64,000 bases of DNA, from positions 251,501-315,500 of the forward strand of contig JAOTOM010004567.1 of NCBI GenBank assembly GCA_034440615.1, read 5' to 3'. Below, one piece after another: positions 1 to 11,889 of this stretch. This DNA is from Ashinkailepas kermadecensis. Taxonomy: Eukaryota > Arthropoda > Thecostraca > Neolepadidae. The position numbers and the translations under genes were made by a program. Below the pieces are notes generated by a model, which did not search any database, was not told the origin of the DNA, and was given only the letters and a program-made list of their open reading frames with translations. Positions within the stretch are counted from its first letter, which is position 1; the number at the start of each line of letters is the position of its first letter.

Positions 1-248
1 TGTTGTATGTATGGGCGTAGCCACAGCCCCCCGGCCCCTCCCAGGTTTTCGGATTTGAAGCATTACGCCAATGGGCGTTGCATAGAAAGAATTGACTTCA
101 AAAGTCCTTCACCTCCCCCTCACCTGTTTCCGCCTGGTGGCGACACCCTTGCTTATGATGATTATGCTTTTGGTTTAAGAGCGCCGCAACGGTACAGTTA
201 TATGGTATATAGGTGTGTACTTACCAGTACAGTGACTGAGAGCGGACG

Positions 249-726
249 TGGAGCCGTCACCAGCAGGACGGGCGAGAGGCTGACGGCTGCTGGGAGCCGT
301 CACCAGCAGGACGGGACAGAGGTGACGGCTGCTGGGAATCGTCACCAGCAGGACGGGCAGAGGCTGACGGCTGCTGGGAGCCGTCATCAGCAGGTTGGAC
401 AGAGGCTGACGGCTGCTGGGAGCCGTCACCAGCAGGACGGGCAGAGGCTGACGGCTGCTGGGAGCCGGCACCAGCAGGACGGACAGAGGCTGACGGCTGC
501 TGGGAGCCATCACCAGCAGGACGGGCAGAGGCTGATGGCTGCTGGGAGCCGGCACCAGCAGGACGGACAGAGGCTGACGGCTGCTGGGAGCCGTCACCAG
601 CAGGACGGGCAGAGGCTGACGGCTGCTGGGAGCCGGCACCAGCAGGACGGACAGAGGCTGACGGCTGCTGGGAGCCGTCACCAGCAGGACGGGCAGAGGC
701 TGACGGCTGCTGGGAGCCGGAGGATG
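249..726 (+). repeat. 42-bp minisatellite, about ten full units
   Basis: Ten full 42-bp units run from 282 to 701, with partial units on both sides. Each unit contains the dyad GACGGCT-6nt-AGCCGTC, which could form a 7-bp stem. From about 408 onward, units alternate between two variants (CCGTC with GGGCAG, CCGGC with GGACAG), giving an 84-bp higher-order period. Because 42 is a multiple of three, frames stay open on both strands: a plus frame at 7-750 with a 14-residue repeat (core DGQRLTAAGSRHQQ) and a minus frame at 175-681. Being open on both strands fits a consequence of unit length better than protein selection. No signal peptide or splice context supports a gene. Confidence 0.9.
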
Positions 727-1744
727 CAGGCCTACAAACGAGTCAATTAGCGATCAGCGAAATGTCAGAGATCCATGACATTTGCTTTGTATTTCAGTGC
801 AGTGAAGGAAATGATTTTAATTTTGTGTCAGTATCGTCATTTCATGAACAAAATACTTAGGTACTTGCCCAATGTTACCGGTAGCTTTCAGGCGCCACAG
901 GGTGAATTTGTCCCGAATGTTGAGAATTCTCTTGGATCCCCTCCCCCGCAGAACTGGACTGTGAACTTATTTGCTAGACCCAGGGCATCGTCGACTGGTA
1001 CTTACTTGAAAAATTGAAGGATTGATGGAGTAGAACACGACCGGGCTGCCGACTCCCACTGTTTTTGGACCTGCGCCCCTGACGTCTTACGTTTCTTCTT
1101 AACGGGCCCCGATCCTTCCATTGTTAGTACTTGTATATGCAGTCTTTATGTAACTTGTAAGTGAAATAATTTCAATGGAAACTTCCACACACTACTTTCG
1201 CTGCTGTATTTGATTCCACAGCAAACGTAGCAACTAGCAGCCACCGACACCTCCCTGGCGGCACCGGCAACACAAATGAATGAGCATAGGGCGCGCAGAT
1301 AATTCACTCGCAGCATCACAGCGGCACGCCGCACGGATGAATTTGAGAGGCATGCGCTTGTTTTTATTACGCACCTCCTCGCGAAGGATTTTGTAATAAA
1401 ATACCATGCTCGGCGAGGCTCGGCGTGGTACCGTGCAAAACTTACGGGTATCTACAGCGTTGCGGGTGTAAGTGCATACACAATGGTGTAGGTACTGTGC
1501 TTTAATACATCAAAGTGATAAAAAAATATCACAGTGAGCGTTGGATGGCTCATTGATTGTACGGATCAAGTACAAAAAAATGTAGGTTTCTGATGGTTCC
1601 AACGACTTCTGAGGCAGCCAGGTTCTCAGAAAGATCTTTCAGCATGGGCCCTCACTGGGGTGGAAAGTCTCGACGACTGGGGTGGAAATCTGGGCGACTA
1701 GGGTGGAAGCTTCCACCCCAGTTAACATGTTAAAATAGGCCCTG
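727..1744. other. Spacer without recognisable gene
   Basis: No supported coding region. Within it, a ~22-bp motif with core CTGGGGTGGAAA is repeated about three times between 1656 and 1709 and ends in an exact 18-bp palindrome, GGGTGGAAGCTTCCACCC, at 1701-1718. This could be the joined ends of a small inverted-repeat element. Confidence 0.6.
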
Positions 1745-2051
1745 CCTAAAAGCACTAGGAATATTAAGATGCAATGAACAGTTCTTGCGTAAGATTCAGC
1801 AAACGCCTTCCAACTGGGTCATGAAAGATGTACCTTGACGGCCGGAGGACATGGAGGAATTCACGTGTCGCGGCCCGCGTACAACACAAAGACTGTGCTC
1901 GGCCGCTTCCACTCAAGAAAACGGCATGTGCTGAAGAGGCTGAGATCTTGAGAATCTTGAGAATGTGAAGATTTGTGTTACTCATTACGAATGATGAATC
2001 TATGTTGCACTATTTTGCATGCAAGAATGGTGTGTGGGTGTGGCTACGTGG

Positions 2052-2087
<36 letters not shown>

Positions 2088-2107
2088 GGGTGGGTGTGTG
2101 TGTGCAT
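2052..2107 (+). repeat. GT microsatellite
   Basis: Interrupted GT array in the 3' flank of the membrane-protein gene. The same site carries SSRs in copy 2 (16290-16343) and copy 3 (58055-58221). Open frames here are repeat artefacts. Confidence 0.9.
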
Positions 2108-2686
2108 GTATGTATCCGTACGATCAGAGATTCCCTGTATTCAGAAAATACTGACTCACGTTCAAACGCTGGAACACTGTTTCATCAATGTATTTGTTAT
2201 TAAGTCAATCTTGTACGCTCAGTAACAATTGCGTAACATCACCTGGCCACCAACGTCAGCGACTCATATAACAATATAAAAACTGGAGTACCTCAAACTG
2301 CGAGCAAAATGTGAACAAAATGCAGTTCAGGTACAATAAATACAACACAAAAGCCATTGGGCACGACGAACATTAAGGGTAAAAACAGCTTAAAGTTGAA
2401 GCGTTTGAGCAGAAGTGCCGGGCACTGGGCTATGCTGACCTGGGACCATTGGTAATAATTCAATTGGAATGGCACCAAAGACATGGCACAGTCGCTCCGT
2501 TGAGCCCATAGCCGTATCCGTCAGCCATATTGAAGTTACCGCTGGTCGTGTGCTCCGCTGATGACAAGCCAATGGCAGAGCCTCAGGTAACACAGACTCG
2601 CCGCTCGGCCCTACGCCTGTACGGAGCGATGACGTGGTCGGGCACACAGCCAACGTCAGGTCATGCTTCACGGGGGAGCGATGGGC

Positions 2687-4992
2687 CTACTCGACACTCC
2701 ACGAGTCTTCAAAGTCCTTCTGTAGCCGGTCCATCCAGACCGAGTGGTTGACCTCCCACGCGTCGGTATCGATGCCTCGGCCCGAGCTGGTGAATTCGCT
2801 GATGAAATAGGCCAATCCCGCGATGATCACGACCATGGAGACGGCGGCCACGATTAGGCCGACGGCGGGCCCTGGCAGAGATAAGGAATCGTCAGAGGTG
2901 AGAGAATGGAAGGAACTGTCAGAGGTGAAGAACCGTCAGAGGTGCGGTACCGTCACAGGCGAGAGCCGTCAAAGGTGTGGCGTCGTCAGCGCTGAGATCT
3001 GAGAGACGTGAGAAAACGTCAGAAGTGAGAGCCGACAGAGGTGAGGCACCGTCATAGGTGAGGAACCGTCAGAGGCCAGAACCCTCAAAGGCGAGGTGTC
3101 ATCAGTGGTGAGAGCCGAGAGACGTGAGAAAACGTCAGAGGTGAGGGCCGACAGAGGTGAGACCTTAACAGGCTAGAGCCGACAGAGGTGAGACGTTCTT
3201 CGCACATACACCTCGCAAGGTAGTCAACTCAACCCAAAAAAAAGTATTTCTATCGCGACAAAGTAGCTGGAAGATAACTTGTCGGGCACATTGTCGTCAT
3301 AGAGATCCTTGGTCACAAAGTCCTAAGTGGCGTCGCCTTTTGAATATCGGCTCGAAGATCCACGAACCCTGGATACAGTTCAAACATCGCTCTCAAATGG
3401 CGGCGAACCAGATTGTGCGCCGAGTGAACCAAGGTGAACCAGAGTGTACGTTAGTGCGGGGGAGGCCCCCACCGCATTGTCGCACTATATTGCAACAGAT
3501 TATGTTGCCATGACAAATTGTGCGAGCGTTTACCACGTCCAGCTACCGGAAATTCTGTACTGTTTGAATATTCTTCACCTACAAATTGAAGAATGCATTA
3601 ATGAATATATCTCATTACATGGGAAGCCAAGTTTTGGCAGCAGAAATATCACTTGGAAGGAACCACCTGACAAAATCGAGTAAAGAGACATCTCACCGAT
3701 GGCTCCGGCGCCTCCAAATCCTCCGAGACCACCCAGAAGACCGCCTAGACCTTGGCGGCGGATGTTGGTGCTGAACCGATCCAACAAACTGGAACCACAA
3801 ACATAAAACAAATATTAGCGCACCAGGTCACCGTGATGTCGATCGTGTATGGCGATGGCCCGATTATATGGCCCGTATAGGCGTATGTAACAGCGAAATA
3901 GTTAGCACGGAAGTCACAAGTCGATGCGTATCTGACGTGACTTCCAAATGAATGGCTATGTGAACTGTACAATCGCTTTCTTGCAACACTCAGGAAGTAG
4001 AAGATATATATGCCAGTTTCAAACAACATGGAAATAGTCTCCACGAAGCGCTTGGAATTTCGTGAGAGGTCACCCCGAATGTCTATTAAGTGAGATGATG
4101 ATTCCATCATACGTGAAGAAGAGCGCTAACCGGATCAGCATTATTCATTCCAAGAAAATAAACCTGCTGAAGACCGTTTTACCGGCTTAAGTTACGCCGC
4201 ATACTGCCCTTCTATTCAGCTGCCCACCAGACAAATATAGATGGTTGATGGCTAATACATGGCCATTCGATTAATTATTCCGAACGACGGAAAAGGAAAA
4301 CGATCATCCTTTGCGGACGAGAAAAACGTAGTATAACTTGGTTTATCATTGGAATTATCTGGACTCGCAACATAACACAAAACACTGAAAACGTCGTACT
4401 TTAGTCCAGTATTAAATCATCGTGCGTTGGTATCCTATGATGTACGGTGGTTCCGTTCTCTTCGTGAGTCTAGTCAACACTCCTTGGCGACAATGTGTGT
4501 GATTCGATAATATTCCAAAGACGTCCATGATGAGATGTCGGCTATTTCCAAGTAGTTTCAGTTACGATTCATGGTTACGTAACAGCTGCACGGTGTTGAT
4601 CCACATGGCAAGTAGCGCTGTGCAGAGGAGCACGGTGCTCAAAACCGGTACCAAGTACAACTACTGTGACATGGAGAGTTCCGTTGCTTATGAGCATAGC
4701 TAGTCATCTTTTGACCGTGATGTTTTCTGAGGTTATCTTTTTTTCTGGACTAGATAGCAAGCAACTATTGGCTTTGAAAACTGAGTGATACATATTTTCT
4801 TCTGTTCTTCGATCGAGTTTTGGGATGTAGTTTTTACACGGACCTCTGCTGTCGGTGTGGTTGCTGGTAGTCGTAGTTGTTGTAGTTGGCGTAGGCATTT
4901 GGAGCTGAAGGCGCGTTCTGCTGCTGGTCGAAGCCACCGTCTGCCGCCGTTACGGCCACCACGGCCATAAAGAAACACGCGATCGTCTTCAT
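2687..4992 (-). CDS. Small signal-peptide/transmembrane protein, paralogue 1 (spliced)
   Basis: Family not recognised. I assembled three coding exons on the minus strand: 4992-4844, 3788-3697 and 2871-2687, for 141 codons plus TAG. Junctions are GT-AG: donor AG/GTCCGT at 4844, acceptor TTCCAG/TTTG at 3788, donor ATCG/GTGAGA at 3697, acceptor TGCCAG/GGCC at 2871. Intron phases are 2 then 1 and fit without frameshift. Protein order: signal peptide at about 1-17 (MKTIACFFMAVVAVTAA), a Q/N/Y-rich stretch to ~49, a basic RFSTNIRRQ motif, a Gly/Leu-rich stretch at ~63-79, one hydrophobic segment at ~82-103, and an acidic Trp-containing tail ending FEDSWSVE. This suggests a secreted or type I membrane protein. 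Exon 2 begins at 5006 after a CCCCCAG acceptor, so the ATG at 4992 is the first in the exon. Two paralogues keep the same structure, which is the main evidence. Function unknown. Confidence 0.65.
2885..3195 (-). repeat. Intronic minisatellite, GTCAGAGGTGAG-type
   Basis: Degenerate tandem units of about 15-27 bp built on GTCAGAGGTGAG (plus strand) fill the intron just upstream of the last coding exon of paralogue 1. They begin within ~15 bp of the splice acceptor. The same array lies at the same intron position in paralogues 2 and 3. Confidence 0.85.
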
Positions 4993-5929
4993 GGCGAACT
5001 CCGAAACTGGGGGCACAGTTATGAGAACAACTCAAGTGATGTTACTGTGCGAGTTGTCGGCTTTTGTCAAAGTGAATGCAGAAGTTGCCCTGCAACTAAT
5101 AAGGTCGGTGAATGCGGTGCGGGCTGCTGCTGCTGGCAACGTTGACTGCGACAGCAGCTCTTGCTGCGGACGCCAGAGCCCCACATGGCACAGCTGATCT
5201 GCGGAGTCATGCTTGTGACGTCTGGAATCGCAACGTTCAAAGTAAGCGTGTTGGTCAGTCCATGGGGATGCGAGGAGAATGCCCCGACTGCTGACGTCTC
5301 ACTGGCTGTCGCTGAGCTCCCACTGTTGTCTGGGCCCAGGGTTGCAGGTCGACCAGTGCCGATGCCCCACCGCATCCTGTCAACCCAGCTGCAACTCACC
5401 TTCTCAATCAGTGCCGAGGGGCTTCCTTACACATGGATCAGAAGTGCTGCATCATACCGACACGAACATGTGACAGCTTAGGGACCATAGCTCAAGGTGG
5501 ACTGGTACGAAATAATCAAGAATATGCTTCTGTGAATCGGATGGATTTCCGCCATTGTAACAAAGTGCTACATCCTGGCTCCTGGAAAACTTAGAGCCAC
5601 ATATAATTTGATATCGGCGGAAAACCACTATCATCAGCGACTTAGATTGTACTGGTAAATGGCGTTGTGAACGTATGCAAAAAAGTGTTTTCATGATGAA
5701 TACAAGCAATTAAACATAGCTCTGATTACAAAATGAACCAAAATGACAAGAGAGCATTTTAGCTCCTCATGATTATGACAGATGAATATGCACTCGAAAT
5801 GTATCATTGTGTCTTCGATTACTACCCTTTTGACATCGGTAAATGCAAATTACTTGGCAGGATTTTTATCCTTTCCATTTATGCTCAATGTTTCATGTTT
5901 GAGAGCTGCACGTCAGCATGCAGTCAGTC

Positions 5930-6087
5930 GCAAGCTGCGAAACTCCGTCCTCAGCAGGTGGCTGGAGAGCGTCGTCGCTGACCCGTCCGCCACCCGAACC
6001 TTCCGTGCCGCGTATCGTGGCGCAAGATAGAATCCATGGCGACGCTAGCGCCGCACGTGGTGGCAGCCGTCAGTGCCGGAAGGTTAC
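5930..6087 (-). promoter_or_regulatory. Conserved block at the start of intron 1, paralogue 1
   Basis: About 150 bp directly downstream of the first (non-coding) exon donor is far better conserved among the three paralogues than the rest of the intron; compare 20246-20403 and 63190-63336. By eye copy 1 and copy 3 differ at only a handful of sites. On the minus strand it holds a 28-codon ATG frame starting MDSILRHDTR, kept in all three copies with two amino-acid changes in copy 3. It may be an intronic enhancer, an alternative 5' exon with a short upstream ORF, or a gene-conversion patch. Confidence 0.4.
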
Positions 6088-6150
6088 CTGTGTTGCGGCC
6101 GACTAGTAGGGAACTGTATGAATGGGACTGAAACCGTCCTCTTTTATATA
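6088..6150 (-). promoter_or_regulatory. TATA box and non-coding exon 1, paralogue 1
   Basis: Minus strand: TATATAAAAG at 6150-6141, a possible initiator around 6117, then a short exon ending ACACAG/GTAACC at 6088. Copies 2 and 3 keep the TATA box, the spacing and the donor. The exon would splice to the acceptor before the signal-peptide exon (5006). Transcription start is inferred, not seen. Confidence 0.5.
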
Positions 6151-6289
6151 TGTAGGTGTTCTACTGACACAGGTACCGGCAAGGATTGCGGGCTCCGGCT
6201 TCAAACGCAATGAGACAGGCTGAGACGGACCAAAGTCGTGGCATGAATCGGTGTTCCGGAATCGGATCCTCTGTAGTCAGATGAGGAGC

Positions 6290-7137
6290 ATGGGCGGTCT
6301 GAGGCACCAAAATGAGGTGAGGAAGGAAAAGCCATAGCTGTATCCTACCTCCGCCCACACCCCAGAAAAAAATGAATGTCCGCGGATTTTTCCCACCTTA
6401 TTTTTTGTTTCCGGAATTCGATAGCTGCTTTGAATTTTTGCTGCGAAAAAAAAAATCATTTTTTTCGGAAATTAGTGTCATATTTTTCGAGACCTTTCTG
6501 TTACGCCATAGAGCACACCTACCGAACCGGGGATAAAGATAAGGCAATGGATTCACACCTTAAAAGCGAAATTGGCGGGGTTAAATTTTTGCATAGGGGA
6601 GAGTGGGGTTAGATGCCCAGGGTTTAGGGAAATTGGCATTGTGACCAAATTAACCCCCAAATCCTGGATCTCTGAATGTCAACACGAAGCCCCATCATTT
6701 TTATATCCACTGGAATGCACTGGATCACTGAGACTTGTCTCGTTTTCTCATTGTTGAGATTTTACCAGAGGCATGCAAAAGGGCGTCTTAACCCATGGGG
6801 TGGGTAAGATGCCCCATGGGTATGGGTAAGATGCCCCTGCCCTGGGCATCTTTCCCCATTGCCATAAAATGCAAACTTTATCGTTCATGATTTCGTAGGC
6901 ACTTCAACCGGCAGACGCATTCCTTCCCCTCACTGAAAAAAATCAACCAAACGTTCATGTTTTATTCTGAGTTTGCGAAAAAGAAACGCTTTGGTACCGA
7001 AATCATCAGCCACCCGTGAATTCTTCTTAAGGTAGAATTCCACCAGGCTGGTGCCAACACATCACCATAGGGCATAGCATGCTTTCACAAGTTTCAATTC
7101 AACTTAAAACATACGCTGACAGCACAGATCAAATGTA
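6290..7137. mobile_element. Transposon-derived flank of the pogo-like element
   Basis: Sequence shared by copies 1 and 2 but absent from the matching place in copy 3. It contains the motif GGGTAAGATGCCCC repeated around 6799-6836 and a related GGGGAGAGTGGGG-AGATGCCC motif near 6596. These look like terminal or subterminal repeats of the pogo/Tigger-type element. I could not find the matching inverted end beyond 9228, so the element limits are uncertain. Confidence 0.45.
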
Positions 7138-9228
7138 TTAGCGGCATAGGTCACAAGTGTAGCCACCATCGCCGTTAGCTTGTACGTCGGTACAGAGCAC
7201 ACAGGCCCAGCCTTGGCAGGCTGCGCACTGAATCCACTCTTCACATGACATGATAAATCTCATGCCACAGATAATGCACCTGGTGTCATCTGGTTCTTGC
7301 GGCGTTGCAGATTTGCCAGCTTGTTGTTTTTGCTTTTGCGATCCTGGTTTTGTCTGTCTTGTCCCCTTCTTTTTAGCTGCCTCTACTTTTTCTTTTCCCT
7401 TCTTCATTTTTCTTTCTTCAAGCATTTTCTTGTTGGGATACGACGTGATTACTGTGGCTTGTTCAGCCCGACGAGATCTCTTTCTCTTTTCCGCTCGCGG
7501 AGTGGTGCATAACATATCTAGAATGCTGGTTGGTGACTGCTGCGCGCTCTCCTCGAGACCGGCAGCTGTGGCGCTCGAGCCCGCAGGCTCCGGCGCCGGT
7601 TCCTGAGACGGCTGCACTACGTTCTCTCGAGACCGGCAGCTTGGCGCTCGAGCCCGCAGACTCCGGCGCCGGTTCTTAGAAAGGCTGCACTACGTTCTCA
7701 TCGAGACCGGCAGCTGTGGCGCTCGAGCCCGCAGACTCCGGCGCCGGTTCCTGAGATGACTGCGCACGCTCTCGTCGAGACCGGCAGCGTGGCGCTCGAG
7801 CCCGCAGACTCCGGCGCCGGTTCCTGAGACGGCTGCTACGTTCTCATCGAGACCGGCAGCTGTGGCGCTCGAGCCCGCAGACTCCGGCGCCGGTTCCTGA
7901 GACGACTGCAGCACGCTCTCGTCGAGACCGGCAGCTGTGGCGCTCGAGCCCGCAGTCTCCGGCGCCGGTTCTTGAGACGACTGTAGCGCGCTCCCGTCGA
8001 GACCGGCGGGGGAATCGGGAGCCTCCTCCTCAGTCTTCCGTGCGGGTGCAAAATCATCCTCGGTGAAAACCATGTCACAGGGCCATATTCCTGAGGCTTT
8101 AAATCCATTGATCGCCCGCTCCATGGTAGCAGATCTCGAGTAGGCAGTGCTGAAGTTCTGAGCCAGCTCGTACTCGGTCACGCGCCTACCTGGATGGGCA
8201 CGCATCCAGGTGTCCACCGCGTTGTTGTACGCGCTCTTGAGGGACTTGAATACCGCCACATCTAGCGGCTGCATTCTATGAGTAGAATGCGACGGCAGTG
8301 TGATGATTGTCACGCCGTTTTCCCGAGCCATGTCGACGACCTCGAGCGACTTATGGCTGTGATGGCCATCGAGGATGATCACGTGTTTGTCCTGCATTGA
8401 GGGCTTCACCACCGCCAGGAAATGGTGGAACCACGTGAGGAAAACCTCCTGATCGGTCCATCCAGACTTAGTGCACGTTCCCACCGAGCCTGGCGGCGCA
8501 CCGTTCGTCAGGCTTTGAACCATCTTCATCCTGCCGAAGACGAAGACTGGAGGTAAGTACAACCCAGCCGCGTTGACTGCGCACAGAACAGTCACAGTCT
8601 TGCCGCGCTCTCCGCTTGTGATTTTCCCGACTCTTTTAACGCCTTTGGAAGCAACGATCTTCCCTGGAGTTTGTACGTTGGTCACCCCAGTTTCATCCAT
8701 ATTCCATACTTTCATGGGCCCGTAGTCGCCTCCGTCGAGAACTGATTCGTATGCGTCGAAGAACTTTTTGACCTGAGGTCGGTTGAATCCGACGGCTCGG
8801 GATAGGCTTGTGGCTTCTAGGCTCCTGATTGACAGGCTTGGGTGGCGACGCAAAAATCCGTAAAGCCAGTCTTTCCCAGCCATCCTGTGCTCTTTGTCGA
8901 ACCGCACTTTCATGTCCATCTTCTCTGCGAACTCGTAGGCTAGACGCCGTACGTCCAGTGCTGTGAGCCCAAAAAGAAGTTTCTCCATTTCTTTGATCTT
9001 TTGTACGAGTTGTTCCTCCATTTCCTTTGGAATGTCTGTAGACCTTCCCAGACTTCCCGGGACAAGCACCTTCTTGTCTCGGTGGCGACGCAGTGTTTTT
9101 CTGGATATCTTGTACATTTTGGAGACCTTATGCAGGGAAGATCCACTACGTATGGCTTAAAATGCTTGCTTGAGACTCTCTTGGCCATAGGAGCCTCGGT
9201 CCGATGTCCTGGTTCTGGTTCGTGCCAT
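7138..9228 (-). pseudogene. Pogo/Tigger-like transposase with PHD-like finger, copy 1 (broken)
   Basis: Translation from the ATG at 9228 starts MARTRTRTSDRGSYGQ, a psq-type DNA-binding start, and meets an in-frame TAA at 9159-9157. The frame then stays open from the Met at 9117: CENP-B-type helix-turn-helix, then a DDE superfamily core with WNMDETGV, ILDGHHSH and MQPLDVAVF (three Asp). After the catalytic core come 25-residue repeats (SSQEPAPESAGSSAT type), interrupted by indels and a stop between about 7617 and 7840, and then a Cys-rich C terminus with CIIC, QCAAC, CVLC and TCDLC. Compared with copy 2, this copy has at least one extra frame break in the repeats, so it cannot make full-length transposase. 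Confidence 0.85.
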
Positions 9229-9560
9229 GTTACGTGACCCTGAAAATGATATCGGAATTAGAAAATTGTTGGTGGAAATTGATACAAACTGATTAGGGTT
9301 GTGGCAAGGTATTATCTGATGGTGTTTGCCAAGGACGCATGAACCGGGGGTGGTGAGGAGAACAGGAAGGGCAGAGGGCATCAAAGAGGGCAGGAAGGGC
9401 ATCCATCAAGTCGAAAAGCGTTTCAGATAACTTCATTTAGTTTCAACCCTATTTGTAGTTGTAGTTCAAAAATATGCTATGAAATGCTATGCAAAGATGT
9501 ATGCAAGCATTCCAAAGTCGAAAGATAAGGAATAGTCAGGCACTGAAAACCATGAACTCA
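9229..9560. other. 5' flank of pogo-like transposase
   Basis: No gene seen. Presumed non-coding part of the transposon. GA-rich motifs (GGAAGGGCA) recur around 9360-9400. No inverted copy of the 3' terminal motif was found. Confidence 0.4.
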
Positions 9561-9569
9561 CGTGAGCCA

Positions 9570-10340
9570 AAGGGCGGATCCAGAAATTGTCATGGGGTAC
9601 TTTGACTGGAGAGGCGCCACTTTGAAAGTACCTGGATGGGCGCATCTGGGTGACAAATTCGAGGAGGTACCCTCGAGCAGACATGGCCTTGGAAGGGGTG
9701 CCTTTTTTTCTCAGGGGCGCTTCCGACTGAAAATTTAGAAGTGGAAATGCATTCGAACCTTCCCAGCGGTGTGCGCCTTCTACCGGACGGAGGGGCACCA
9801 CCTTCAATTGAGAGAAACCTTCCTCCAGTGCCCCTTGTATTCGCCACTGCCTGGGCTTACCAAAGTAGCGCTCACCTCCCTGATCCTTTCTTGATGACAT
9901 AGTATTTATCAGTGAGATTCATCATGCTTGATGATGGTCTATATTTGTAAGGCTGTTATAGATAACGCAGACATAGATTATACAGAACATAGATTCCATT
10001 GATCCAGGGGCGGATCCAGGAATTGCCATCGAGGGAGGGGTGGCATATGTCCCGAGGGGCGCCACTTCGAATGTACTTGGTGAGGCGCCTTCGAAGTTTT
10101 GCCTTCCGAGTGGGGCCAGAGGCTTAAAAATTCGAGGCGAGGGTGGGTTGTGGGTGTGGCTTTGTATGGTTTTTGGAGGGCACTTTCCTCCTGAAATGTT
10201 GACTTTGCACCCCCCCCAAAAAAAAAACTTCCAGCATTGGACCCTGTGTGGGATGCTCCCACACTTACCAATCCATATGGTTCTGCCCATTGCCTTCATG
10301 CATTGTGCCATTCCAATAATTTCAGAAACTTACCACTATG
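9570..10340. mobile_element. Two related MITE-like fragments (GGCGGATCCAG ends)
   Basis: Two stretches begin with near-identical ends in the same orientation: GGGCGGATCCAGAAATTG at 9571 and CAGGGGCGGATCCAGGAATTG at 10005. Both continue with a GGGCGCCACTT-type motif and lie ~430 bp apart. CAGGGGCGGATCCAG resembles hAT-type inverted-repeat ends. No opposite end was found, so these are probably fragments. Frames here are chance. Confidence 0.45.
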
Positions 10341-10929
10341 CACACCTTGACTGCATCGCTCCCCCGGCAGGAAGCAGAGGAGGCCTCCTTCAAAAGGCCT
10401 AAGCACAATGATATTGGCGAAAAAAATCAAGTTGCTTATGACAATTGTTTTAAATACCACAACCCATATAGTCCGGTTAAGTTACGTTTATGTACTTTGG
10501 TATGCATGAAGCATGGTATGCATGCATGCATGGTAAGTGCCTTAATGTGCGGACCGCACCTCATGCGGACAAACCGCCCTCTGTCTCTGGCCCAGCGAAC
10601 AACACATTGCTCTCATAGTTGGGACATTAGAGTTATTGAATTATTTAGTTGCAGCCGTCCGGAAATCAGAACAGCCAGCTTAGGCATGCCTCAAGACGCG
10701 GATACAAATGGTATCAGTTGCACTTCTGGTGGAGTCGGAGTAAGGTGACCATCCTGTTGCACCGTTGCTTTTTTTTCGAGGAAAGCCACCACCATATCTT
10801 AGAAGAATAAGTATACAGGAGGAGCTCTCAGTTACGTAGCCAACAAGTAACACCAAGGCTTCTGGGGCCACTTAGTGAAATGTTTTATGGCTAGGGAAAA
10901 AGGCGAAGGATATGTTGCTGTAATGTAGC

Positions 10930-11009
10930 GTAATGTGTGTGGGTGTGTGGGTGTGTGTGTGTGTGTGCGTGTGTGTGTGTATTTGTGTGTGTGTGTGTGT
11001 GTGTGTGTG

Positions 11010-11052
<43 letters not shown>

Positions 11053-11104
11053 TGTGGGTGTGTGTGTGTGTGTGCGTGTGTGTGTGTATTTGTGTGTGTG
11101 CGCG
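10930..11104 (+). repeat. GT microsatellite
   Basis: ~170 bp interrupted GT array; open in several frames, which explains the Cys/Val and Thr/His ORFs on either strand. The same site in copy 2 is 25253-25415 with different interruptions. Confidence 0.95.
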
Positions 11105-11889
11105 CGCGTAGGCGCACACACATGCACAAGCATTCATACACATCAATACATATTTACATGGGCATGGCATATCTACACATTACTATGTACGACTATGGAT
11201 TACTGATCGGCACAAACACTTGCACATTCAATCTCCAACCACCTGCATATAATCCCTTTCTTCAATTTTTATGTTGTGTTCATGTATTTTATCTTCTTTC
11301 CGATATACAACTCAGTAAAATACGATCTCAACTTCTCTTTTATGTCTTCACAATTTATATACACCTCACTGAGGAACGAACATCTCGGACAAATCATGTT
11401 ATCCGAAGTTCTTGGCGCGATGAATGACATACAATTAAGTCTGTACGACTTTGATGCCAAAGGTACATGGAGATGCGGAACATATGCATCATGGAGCTAG
11501 GTAATGCATGGTTAATGCCTATGTGTAGCAATAGAAAACACTTCTCTTGAAAAAGGTCAGGGACATTCAAAATATGTGAAGTAAAGTATTAAGTTGTAAG
11601 ATGTGCATAATCCTGCTGATCTATAATTCTTCATGGTCTTTTAGTATTTTGATGGTCCCGTCTAATCTTGCTGGAACGTTGCTTCGCCATATTAACGGAC
11701 AGTAAGTTAAATAGGAAAGAATCACGTCTTGTAACGTTGTTCACGTCCTCTAGTAAGTTATTTTACTCTTCCGGTTATGCTTCTATTTTTGCTAGGTTTC
11801 GCACCGACCTATTCTGTCTTTCTATTCTGTTTCTATTATATTTATGCTGTTCTGTCTGTCCAGTTGTTCGGGCAACATCCAATGATAAT

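Noticed and set aside
249..726. CRISPR array
   Set aside because: Contiguous degenerate units without unique spacers, in a eukaryotic context.
7..750. 247-codon repeat protein on the plus strand
   Set aside because: Frame is generated by a 42-bp minisatellite that is equally open on the other strand; no signal peptide, domain or splice support.
2530..2751. Plus-strand 73-codon frame conserved in copies 1, 2 and partly 3
   Set aside because: Antisense of the last exon and 3' flank of the membrane-protein gene; conservation is explained by the conversion patch.
10832..11427. Cys/Val or Thr/His repeat proteins
   Set aside because: Translation of GT/CA arrays; same at 25153-25739, 38598-39150 and 57962-58270.
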